Program-made: the position numbers and the translations under genes
The notes under the pieces: generated by a model
Databases searched by the model: none
What the model was told of the DNA's origin: nothing
The model's input: only the letters and a program-made list of their open reading frames with translations
Assembly (NCBI RefSeq): GCF_000739015.1
Contig: NZ_JPUG01000067.1
Span: 1 to 58,941, forward strand
DNA: 58,941 nucleotides
Direction of reading: 5' to 3'
Source of the DNA: Microvirga sp. BSC39
GTDB lineage: Bacteria > Pseudomonadota > Alphaproteobacteria > Rhizobiales > Beijerinckiaceae
Part shown: in pieces, positions 26,525 through 33,721 of the stretch
Layout of the letters: the number at the start of each line of letters is the position of its first letter
Position numbering within the stretch: position 1 is the stretch's first letter

Positions 26525-26836
26525 TTATCGTGGCATGACGAGGCGAGGGCGCTTGCGTTCGACCACGACCACCTTAGGACCTTCGTTGCGATCCGCCATG
26601 GAGAAACGGTCTGCCAGGGGCATGGGACGACGAACCGGCGGCGGAACTGCAGCCTTCAGGACGGCGGGTCTGACCTCGTCCTCGGGCATTCCCATGAGTT
26701 GCGCTGCAATCTCGATCTGGCTCTCGACATCGTCCGTCAGCCCCTGGGCCGCTACAATCGCTTCCTCGAGGGCCGGAGGGTCGACGCGGGTCACGCGCCG
26801 GTTGTGGGTTTCCGAAGATTTCTTATTGGCTAGCAT
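26525..26836 (-). CDS. Small hypothetical protein
   Basis: A 103-residue protein with a strong ribosome site (AGGAG about 8 bases before the ATG). The middle section (PPALEEAIVAAQGLTDDVESQIEIAAQLMGM) is an amphipathic helical pair with a PEDEVRPAVL helix. The rest is Pro/Arg-rich and ends VVERKRPRLVMPR. No enzymatic motif, membrane segment or signal is visible. It lies 93 bp upstream (minus-strand sense) of the EamA gene. I do not recognise the family; codon usage and ribosome site argue that it is real. Confidence 0.65.
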   Translation of the reverse strand: MLANKKSSETHNRRVTRVDPPALEEAIVAAQGLTDDVESQIEIAAQLMGMPEDEVRPAVLKAAVPPPVRRPMPLADRFSMADRNEGPKVVVVERKRPRLVMPR

Positions 26837-27150
26837 AGGGCTTCTCCTGGGCAGACCCTTAACTCACGACACTCAGGTTTGCGTAATGCATGGTTGAGAC
26901 GGCAGGGCTGCACTGCGCGCAAGCGAGGCCGAAATCCGCTCGATGCTCTTGAACGCGGCTGGAGGAAGCGAGATCCATGGGAAACCCGGGAAAAATGGCC
27001 AGGAGCAACGCTTTTTCAGGAGTTCAAGAACCAGCCCAGCTTTAGGTTCGCGTTCACGATTGCTCTTTTCGGCCGGAACCGACTCGACCATATCGGTCGG
27101 CTGAGGCATCCAGCGTCATCGCAACCCGGAAACAACCAAAGGATCGTCCC
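26837..27150. other. Intergenic region upstream of purT
   Basis: A 314-bp gap between two divergent genes. It must carry the promoter of the small hypothetical gene at its left end and of purT at its right end. I see no RNA gene, riboswitch-like fold or convincing hairpin. A 78-codon minus-strand frame (26873-27109) has no ribosome site and no domain-like pattern. Confidence 0.5.
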
Positions 27151-28323
27151 GTGTTCACTGCCAAAATTCTCCTCCTCGGGTCTGGTGAACTCGGCAAGGA
27201 GTTCGTGATTTCGGCCAAGCGGTATGGGTGCCATGTGGTGGCCTGCGACAGCTATGCGAATGCGCCGGCCATGCAGGTGTCGGACGAGGCCGAGGTGTTC
27301 TCCATGCTGGATGCCGATGCCCTCCGACACGCCATCGAGAAGCATCGGCCCGATTTCATCGTGCCCGAAATCGAGGCGATCCGCACCGAGGTGCTGCAGG
27401 AGTTCGAGGACAAGGGCTTTACGGTCGTGCCCTCCGCCCGTGCAGCCTCGCTGACCATGAATCGGGACCGGATCCGCGAGCTTGCCGCCACCGAGCTTGG
27501 GCTGCGCACGTCCAAGTATCGCTACGCGGAGAGCCTGGATGAGGTCCGGGCCGGAGCCGAGCACACCGGGCTGCCCTGCGTCATCAAGCCGGTCATGTCC
27601 TCCTCGGGAAAAGGCCAGAGCACCGTGCGGACAGCTGATCAGCTGGAGCAGGCCTGGAACGATGCCGTGGCGAACATGCGGGGTGACCGCAAGAAGGTTA
27701 TCGTCGAGGAGTTCGTTGCCTTCGAGTACGAGATCACCCTGCTGACGATCCGCTCCCGCGAAGGCGTGTCCTTCTGCGAGCCCATCGGACACCGGCAGGA
27801 GCGGGGGGACTACCAGGAGTCCTGGCAGCCGACTCCGATGACCGAGAAGCTGCTCGCCGATGCCAAGGAGATGGCCACGAAGGTGGTCGACAATCTGGGT
27901 GGCCATGGGATCTTCGGGGTCGAGTTCTTCGTCACCAGGGACGAGGTGATCTTCTCGGAGCTTTCGCCCCGCCCCCATGACACCGGGCTCGTCACGCTCC
28001 TGTCCCAGAACCTCTCCGAGTTCGATCTCCATGCCCGTGCTGTCCTGGGGCTGCCGATCCCGCAGGTCCGCCTCAACAGACCGACCGCATCGGCCGTGAT
28101 CCTGGCGGACCGCGAGGCCGAACGGTTCTCGATTCAGGGGCTGCGACAGGCATTGGAGCTTGCTTCCGAGGATGCGGACGTGGAAGTCCGCCTGTTCGGC
28201 AAGCCGACGACCCGCAAGCATCGCCGCATGGGTGTCGCCTTGGCGTCCGGAACGACAGTGGAGGAAGCCCGCGAGCGGGCGCGTCAGGCCGCCGATCGGG
28301 TGCAGATTACCTACGAGAGCTGA
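27151..28323 (+). CDS. purT: Formate-dependent phosphoribosylglycinamide formyltransferase
   Basis: A 390-residue ATP-grasp enzyme of purine synthesis that formylates GAR using formate and ATP, the folate-independent alternative to PurN. The N-terminal fold is KILLLGSGELGKEFVISAKR, with DSYANAPAMQVSD, as in PurT/PurK. ATP-grasp motifs are IKPVMSSSGKGQS (phosphate loop), IVEEFVAFEYEITLLTIR, and the metal-binding FFVTRDEVIFSELSPRPHDTG. The GTG start is preceded by AAAGGA at the right distance. Its stop is 9 bp from the convergent ATP-grasp ligase gene; the two are unrelated in sequence beyond the fold. Confidence 0.96.
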   Translation: MFTAKILLLGSGELGKEFVISAKRYGCHVVACDSYANAPAMQVSDEAEVFSMLDADALRHAIEKHRPDFIVPEIEAIRTEVLQEFEDKGFTVVPSARAASLTMNRDRIRELAATELGLRTSKYRYAESLDEVRAGAEHTGLPCVIKPVMSSSGKGQSTVRTADQLEQAWNDAVANMRGDRKKVIVEEFVAFEYEITLLTIRSREGVSFCEPIGHRQERGDYQESWQPTPMTEKLLADAKEMATKVVDNLGGHGIFGVEFFVTRDEVIFSELSPRPHDTGLVTLLSQNLSEFDLHARAVLGLPIPQVRLNRPTASAVILADREAERFSIQGLRQALELASEDADVEVRLFGKPTTRKHRRMGVALASGTTVEEARERARQAADRVQITYES

Positions 28324-28332
28324 GCGTGCGGG

Positions 28333-29856
28333 TCAGACCGTTGTGCTCTCCCGATCAAGCACTTCGGTCGTGCGCCGGTAGAGCGCGTTCGCTTCCTCGT
28401 GGGAGGGCGCGATGCACAGGACGCCTAGCTTGCCGAACTCCGACAGGGCGCCGATCAGGTGGAAGACGACACCCTTCTGGCAGGCTCCATCGAAGTGGAG
28501 CCTGTTGAGAGCCGCGATGTCGATCAGATCACCCGGGGTGAGGCCCCGATAGATTGCGGATTCGAGATTGTCGGAGGCGTAGTAGCAACGGGGGTGGCCG
28601 GCTGGGGTGAGAAAGTTGCCGGTCGCCGGATCGTAGCAGCCGTCCGTGAGGAACTCGAGCATCATGAAGGGATGCGTGGTGCCCCCGCGCCTCAGGTTGA
28701 TCTCGATGGCGTAATGACGCCACTCGTTGCCTTCCAGAACGGACAGGAAGTCGATGGCGAAGCGCCCGCAGACACCTTTCTCGGCGAGTGCCCTGGCTGC
28801 CTTGAGACCATCCTCTTGGATGTCGAGACGGTAATGCTCGTCGGCCGGAAAGGTGCAGCCGAGAAAGACCTGTCCGCTCTCTCCGCCGAGGACCTGGTCG
28901 TGGGTCGAGACGGGCTCCAGCTGGCCGAGAGGGTCGATGCGGAACTGAGCCGAGGGGGAGCGCTTCACCTCGCCTTCGATGAACTCCTCCACGATGCCGC
29001 CCATGGCGGAGAGCTTCTCCTCGAACAGCTCCCAGGTCATGTCCCTGGCCTCGAAAGCGAGGTGCGGAAGGCGGCCGCGAAGCCAATTCCGCAGTTCGGG
29101 CTCTTCAGGGGCGCCCTCATAGGCGAAGACCGCATTGCCCTCGCCGGAGAATCCCTCGTTGAGCTTCACGACCGCCCGCCTGATGGCAGGTCGGCGTTGC
29201 TTCAGCTCCAACAGCGCGTCCACGATCTGATCCGGCGTGGAGAGATCCTCGAAGCCTTCCGGCATCGCGATGCCGGCGTCGCGGAAGATCTTCCGCGAGC
29301 CACTCTTGGAGCCTAGGGACAACAGGTCCGGGTCACAGCCATAGATTGGCAGGTCGAGGCCAAGCGCAAGGTCGCGCTCCAGTTCCGTGACGTTGAAGCA
29401 GATCATGTAGGCAGCGGACGGATCGGGGATGGCATCCCGAATGCGCTGCTGCAGGCGAGGGCGCTCAATGATCTTTTCGGTCAGCGAGGTCCGCGAGCCA
29501 TCGTGGCAGGAGAGAAGGGTCAGGCGCTTCCTGGCGTGCTGCGCTGGAATGCCCGGCAGCAGATGCAGGTAGTAGTCGATGATGGACTCGGGAACCGGGT
29601 GGCTCGTCACATAGATGATCTGCGTCCGGGGCAGCCGCAGGAGCATCAGGTAACAGAGCATCCGCTCTTCGTAATGATGAACACCCGAGATGTTGGCCAG
29701 CACCTCCCGGTCCATGGTCAGGCTCGGAACGATCACGACCGTCCGGGGAGTGTCCTGATCCGAGAAGCCACGGAACATCGATGTCAGGCGAGCCTGCAGC
29801 CGGGAGAAATCCCCCTTTTCGGGGGAAGGCGCTGAGCTGCCTGCTCCATCCATCAT
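28333..29856 (-). CDS. PGM1-like ATP-grasp carboxylate-amine ligase
   Basis: A 507-residue protein. Residues ~35-150 look like a pre-ATP-grasp domain (TVVIVPSLTMDREVLANISG, then HYEERMLCYLMLLRLPRTQI). The ATP-grasp core follows: RRAVVKLNEGFSGEGN phosphate loop, GGIVEEFIEGE, and the metal-binding YAIEINLRRGGTTHP. The last ~60 residues (KGVVFHLIGALSEFGKLGVLC) resemble the PGM1-type C-terminal domain. PGM1 joins a carboxylate to a peptide N-terminus in pheganomycin synthesis; here the substrate is unknown and no biosynthetic partner gene is adjacent. I chose the ATG at 29856, preceded by AGGG. It is divergent from the PAS kinase, 234 bp away. Confidence 0.75.
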   Translation of the reverse strand: MMDGAGSSAPSPEKGDFSRLQARLTSMFRGFSDQDTPRTVVIVPSLTMDREVLANISGVHHYEERMLCYLMLLRLPRTQIIYVTSHPVPESIIDYYLHLLPGIPAQHARKRLTLLSCHDGSRTSLTEKIIERPRLQQRIRDAIPDPSAAYMICFNVTELERDLALGLDLPIYGCDPDLLSLGSKSGSRKIFRDAGIAMPEGFEDLSTPDQIVDALLELKQRRPAIRRAVVKLNEGFSGEGNAVFAYEGAPEEPELRNWLRGRLPHLAFEARDMTWELFEEKLSAMGGIVEEFIEGEVKRSPSAQFRIDPLGQLEPVSTHDQVLGGESGQVFLGCTFPADEHYRLDIQEDGLKAARALAEKGVCGRFAIDFLSVLEGNEWRHYAIEINLRRGGTTHPFMMLEFLTDGCYDPATGNFLTPAGHPRCYYASDNLESAIYRGLTPGDLIDIAALNRLHFDGACQKGVVFHLIGALSEFGKLGVLCIAPSHEEANALYRRTTEVLDRESTTV

Positions 29857-30090
29857 CAACCCTGCGTCCTCTTCTATAGATGCAGCGGAACTCGCCTTGC
29901 AGCGGAACGCTTGTGGCCAAGGTTTTGTTGCGCGGACGCGGGCGGGAAGCTGGACGCCAGGAGTGTCGGATCGGTCACAGATCCGGTTGTCTTTGGCGCA
30001 TCCCATAGCTCTCGGTCGAACGATGCCTAAATACGGATAAGCTCCGCCCGGCATCAGACAGGGAGGCTGGCTGCTGTCCAGCACAACCTA

Positions 30091-32169
30091 TTGAAGACAA
30101 TCAACTTTGAAGCCCTCTTCAGCGCATCCCCCAATCCTTACGTGCTGCTGGACCTCTCCCTGAACATCGCCGGCATGAACGACGCTTATCTGGCAGTCAC
30201 CATGCGTGAGCGGGAGGATCTTATCGGGCGCAACATGTTCGAGGCCTTTCCCAGCGACCCGGATTCGCCGAGCCATCGCCAGCTGCGGAATTCCTTCGAG
30301 AAGGTGATCCGCGAGAGGGTGGCCGACCATCTCCCCATCATCGAGTACGCCATTCCTCTGCCCAACGGCCAGGGTTTCGAGGAGCGCTTCTGGAGCGCGA
30401 CCCACACGCCGCTCTTCAATCATGCTGGCGAGATGACCTTCATCCTCCAGCATACGGTCGATGTGACTGAGTTGCAGCGTTTGCGGGTTCTCGCGAAGAG
30501 CTCCGGCTTTTCATCAGGGGCGTCCGTTCTGATGGAGACGGACATGCTCCGCAGGGCCCAGGCGGTGCAGGAGGCCAATCAGGCCCTGACTGAGGAGCGC
30601 CAGCACCTGCGCGGCCTGTTCGAGCAGGCTCCCGGCTTCATGGCGGCACTCAGCGGACCGGACCACGTTTTCACGATGGCGAACGACGCCTATTTGCGGC
30701 TGATCCGCCGTGAGAACATCATCGGAAAAAGTCTCCGGGAGGCGTTGCCCGAGGTCGTCGAGCAGGGCTTCCTGACTCTGCTCGACCGGGTGCGTCAAAG
30801 CGGACAACCCTTCGTCGGCCGGAGCATCAGGATCGTCCTGGAGCCAAGCTCCGGCGGTGCCCCTGAAGAGCGCTTTCTCGATTTCGTCTACCAGCCGATC
30901 TTTGACCCGGATGGGAAGGTGTCTGGGATCTTCGTCCAGGGCCACGATGTGACCGAGCAGAAGCGGAACGAGGAGGCTCTGCGTGAGAGTGAAGAACGGT
31001 TCCGGGTCATAGCGAACTCCATCGACCAGATGATCTGGGCAACGCAGCCAGATGGTTTCCACGACTACTACAACCAGCGTTGGTACGAGTTTACCGGGGT
31101 GCCGGAGGGGACTACCGACGGCGAAGGTTGGAACGGCATGTTCCATCCGGAAGATCAGGACAAAGCGTGGGGTGTCTGGCGTCGATGCCTGGAGACAGGC
31201 GAGCCCTACCACATCGAATACCGGCTCCGGCATCGGTCGGGCGAGTATCGCTGGGTTCTTGGCCGGGCCCAGCCACTTCGCGACAGCACCGGGCGCATTG
31301 TTCGCTGGTACGGCAGCTGCACGGACATTCACGACCTTAAGCAGGCCCAGGAGGAGACCCGTCGGCTTGCCTCGGTCCTGGCTGAGCGGGTGGCCGAACT
31401 GGATGAGGCGAATGAGGAAATCCAGCGCTTTGCCTATATCGTGAGCCATGATCTCAGAGCGCCCCTCGTCAATGTCATGGGCTTTACAAGCGAGCTCGAG
31501 GCCGCGCAGGCAGAGGTGGAGCGCTTCTACCGGCATGTCTATGAGAAGGATCCTCAGCTGGTCACACCGGAGGCTCGCATGGCTCTGGAGACAGACCTGC
31601 CGGAGGCAATCGGGTTCATCCGCTCCTCGACCGTTAAGATGGACAAGCTGATCAACGCCATTCTGAAGCTCTCCCGTGAAGGGAGGCGTGTGCTGATGCC
31701 GGAGCCGCTCAGCATGCGCCAGCTGCTGGAGGCCCAGTGCCAAAGCGTCGCACATCAGCTCCAGGAGCGTGGAGCGGAGCTGGTCGTCGAGGCCGTCCCA
31801 GACCTCACGAGCGATCGGCTCGCCATCGAGCAGATCTTCGGGAATCTGATCGATAATGCTGTCAAGTATCTGGACCCTAAACGCCCTGGGCGGATAGCGG
31901 TCAAAGGCAGGGAACTTGGCGCGAGCGTTCAGTTCGAGATCGAGGATAACGGCCGGGGGATCAATCCTAAGGACTTCGAACGGATCTTCGACCTGTTCCG
32001 GCGCTCCGGTGTGCAGGACCAGCAGGGAGAGGGCATCGGACTTGCGCACGTCCGCGCGCTTGTGCGAAGGCTTGGCGGCACGATTACCGTGTCGTCGCGA
32101 CTGGGTGAGGGCTCGACCTTCACGGTCGTTCTGCCAAAATACATCAGCATGAATTCGGAAGCCGCCTGA
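30091..32169 (+). CDS. Multi-PAS sensor histidine kinase
   Basis: A 692-residue kinase. PAS1 spans ~4-125 (FEALFSASPNPYVLLDLSLN), PAS2 ~165-290 (LRGLFEQAPGFMAALSGPDH) and PAS3 ~300-420 (RFRVIANSIDQMIWATQPDG, with its PAC end YRWVLGRAQPLRD). A coiled linker leads to the phospho-acceptor His453 in IVSHDLRAPL. The ATPase domain shows NLIDNAVKYLDP, EIEDNGRGI and GEGIGLAHVRALV. No membrane segment, so it senses a cytosolic cue, with no cofactor evident. The start is a TTG at 30091, chosen because the first PAS begins at once; an ATG at 30175 would truncate it. Its TGA overlaps the regulator's ATG. Confidence 0.88.
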   Translation: MKTINFEALFSASPNPYVLLDLSLNIAGMNDAYLAVTMREREDLIGRNMFEAFPSDPDSPSHRQLRNSFEKVIRERVADHLPIIEYAIPLPNGQGFEERFWSATHTPLFNHAGEMTFILQHTVDVTELQRLRVLAKSSGFSSGASVLMETDMLRRAQAVQEANQALTEERQHLRGLFEQAPGFMAALSGPDHVFTMANDAYLRLIRRENIIGKSLREALPEVVEQGFLTLLDRVRQSGQPFVGRSIRIVLEPSSGGAPEERFLDFVYQPIFDPDGKVSGIFVQGHDVTEQKRNEEALRESEERFRVIANSIDQMIWATQPDGFHDYYNQRWYEFTGVPEGTTDGEGWNGMFHPEDQDKAWGVWRRCLETGEPYHIEYRLRHRSGEYRWVLGRAQPLRDSTGRIVRWYGSCTDIHDLKQAQEETRRLASVLAERVAELDEANEEIQRFAYIVSHDLRAPLVNVMGFTSELEAAQAEVERFYRHVYEKDPQLVTPEARMALETDLPEAIGFIRSSTVKMDKLINAILKLSREGRRVLMPEPLSMRQLLEAQCQSVAHQLQERGAELVVEAVPDLTSDRLAIEQIFGNLIDNAVKYLDPKRPGRIAVKGRELGASVQFEIEDNGRGINPKDFERIFDLFRRSGVQDQQGEGIGLAHVRALVRRLGGTITVSSRLGEGSTFTVVLPKYISMNSEAA

Positions 32170-32600
32170 TGCCTAGCCAACAGCCTGTCACCATCATCAT
32201 GGTCGAGGACGATGAGGGGCATGCCCGCCTGATCGAAAAGAACATTCGCCGCGCAGGCGTCTGCAACGAGATCCGGACCTTTGCGAGCGGGACGGGGGCC
32301 CTGGAGCATCTCTTCAGCGAAGATGTCCGCAATGCAGGACCATTCCTCGTTCTGCTGGATCTGAACCTGCCGGACATGAACGGGGTCGACATTCTCATCA
32401 AGCTGAAGGCGGACGAGAAGTTGAAGCGCGCACCGGTGGTTGTGCTCACGACCACCGACGACCAGCGCGAGATCCAACGCTGCTATGATCTCGGCGCCAA
32501 CGTCTACATCACCAAGCCGGTGGAGTACGAATCCTTCTCCCAGGCAATTCGCCAGTTGGGACTGTTCCTGTCCGTCATCCAGGTTCCCGAGACGCTATGA
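32169..32600 (+). CDS. Single-domain response regulator (Rcp1-like)
   Basis: A 143-residue receiver-only protein. The acid pocket is [15 protein letters not shown], the phospho-acceptor is Asp64 in [11 protein letters not shown], the Thr switch is VVLTTTDD and the Lys is in ITKPVEY. It has no output domain. The long loop before Asp64 and the N-terminal VEDDEGHA pattern match Rcp1-type regulators that partner phytochrome-like kinases. It overlaps the kinase by one base and the downstream kinase by four (ATGA), so all three are made together. Confidence 0.92.
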   Translation: MPSQQPVTIIMVEDDEGHARLIEKNIRRAGVCNEIRTFASGTGALEHLFSEDVRNAGPFLVLLDLNLPDMNGVDILIKLKADEKLKRAPVVVLTTTDDQREIQRCYDLGANVYITKPVEYESFSQAIRQLGLFLSVIQVPETL

Positions 32601-33649
32601 CTGGACGCGATACAGACGGCCCACCGATCAGGCTCCTGTACATCGATGACGACCACGGCCTCGGCCGGCTTGTCGAGCGCACTCTCGCACGCCAAGGCTT
32701 CCATGTCAGGCACGCTCTGAGCGGCGAAGAGGGACTGAGCCTGCTCGCTGCAGAGAGATTCGACGTGATCGCCCTGGATCACTTCATGCCGGGCAAGGAG
32801 GGGCTGGAAGTCCTCGCGGAGATCCACACACTCCCTGACCCTCCGCCCGTGGTCTACGTGACCGGCACCGATGAAGGCCGGATCGCCGTTGCCGCCCTGA
32901 AGGCAGGTGCAGCCGATTACGTCATCAAAGACGTCGGCGGGGTCTTTCTCGATCTCCTCCGGACGGCTGCCGAGCAGGCGCTTGCCGCCGCCCGCCTCCG
33001 GCGCGAGAAGGAAGCGGCCGAGCGGGAAATGCGCGAGGCGCGGGAGCGAGCCGAGATGCTCCTTCGCGAGGTCAATCACCGTGTCGCCAACAGCCTTCAG
33101 CTCGTCGCGTCCCTCGTGGCCATGCAGCAGAGGGCGCTGGGGAATGACACGGTCGCAAGAGACACGTTGACCGAAACCCAGAGCCGGATCACGGCCATAT
33201 CGCAGATTCATCGGCGTCTCTATACGTCGAACGATGTTCGTTTCGTCGAAATGGACACCTATCTGCAAGGTCTTATCGAGGAACTGGAAGGCGCCATGAG
33301 AGCCGCCGGTCGTGTGCACACGATCACGGTTCTGGCGGAGCCGATCGCCGTTCCGACAGATAAAGCGGTCTCGATCGGTGTCATCGTGACGGAGCTCGTC
33401 ACCAATGCCTTCAAGTATGCCTACCCGGAAGGAGCGTCCGGTGACATCCGCGTGGCTCTGTCGTCTTCCGGCGAACAGGCCGTTCTCGTCGTCGAGGATG
33501 ACGGCATCGGGTGGACGGGCGATGGAGAAGTGCAGGGGAGCGGGCTCGGCACAAGGATCGTGAACGCCATGGCGTCCAACCTGCAATCCGCCATCGAGTT
33601 CGACCAGCAGCACGCGGGAACACGTGCGATGCTGCCATTTACGATCTGA
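32597..33649 (+). CDS. Receiver-HisKA_2 hybrid histidine kinase
   Basis: A 350-residue protein with a receiver at the N-terminus ([11 protein letters not shown], phospho-acceptor Asp61 in IALDHFMPG) and a coiled linker. A HisKA_2 kinase core follows, with His161 in [16 protein letters not shown]. The ATPase domain has [14 protein letters not shown] and [10 protein letters not shown], ending [13 protein letters not shown]. The receiver-first order suggests that phosphorylation by the upstream kinase controls this kinase, a branch common in alphaproteobacterial light and stress signalling. It ends 72 bp before the convergent RTX gene, with a hairpin between. Confidence 0.9.
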   Translation: MTGRDTDGPPIRLLYIDDDHGLGRLVERTLARQGFHVRHALSGEEGLSLLAAERFDVIALDHFMPGKEGLEVLAEIHTLPDPPPVVYVTGTDEGRIAVAALKAGAADYVIKDVGGVFLDLLRTAAEQALAAARLRREKEAAEREMREARERAEMLLREVNHRVANSLQLVASLVAMQQRALGNDTVARDTLTETQSRITAISQIHRRLYTSNDVRFVEMDTYLQGLIEELEGAMRAAGRVHTITVLAEPIAVPTDKAVSIGVIVTELVTNAFKYAYPEGASGDIRVALSSSGEQAVLVVEDDGIGWTGDGEVQGSGLGTRIVNAMASNLQSAIEFDQQHAGTRAMLPFTI

Positions 33650-33666
33650 CCAGCCTTTCTGCTGGT
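33649..33666. terminator. Short hairpin between convergent genes
   Basis: A perfect 6-bp stem ACCAGC (33649-33654) / GCTGGT (33661-33666) with a 6-base pyrimidine loop, directly at the end of the REC-HisKA_2 gene. It is followed by TTGTGTGTT. Weak on its own; offered as a possible terminator. Confidence 0.3.
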
Positions 33667-33721
33667 TGTGTGTTCATACGCCAACAGGTGCGCATTCACC
33701 GCGCGCCTCCGGTCGTTAACG

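Noticed and set aside
26873..27109. 78-codon minus-strand ORF upstream of purT.
   Set aside because: No ribosome site, no domain-like pattern, and it occupies the expected purT promoter region.
29887..29930. Two tandem GGAAC-containing near-matches to EcfG promoters ahead of the PAS kinase.
   Set aside because: The -10 elements read CGCT and TGTT instead of CGTT, and both lie over 150 bp from the start.
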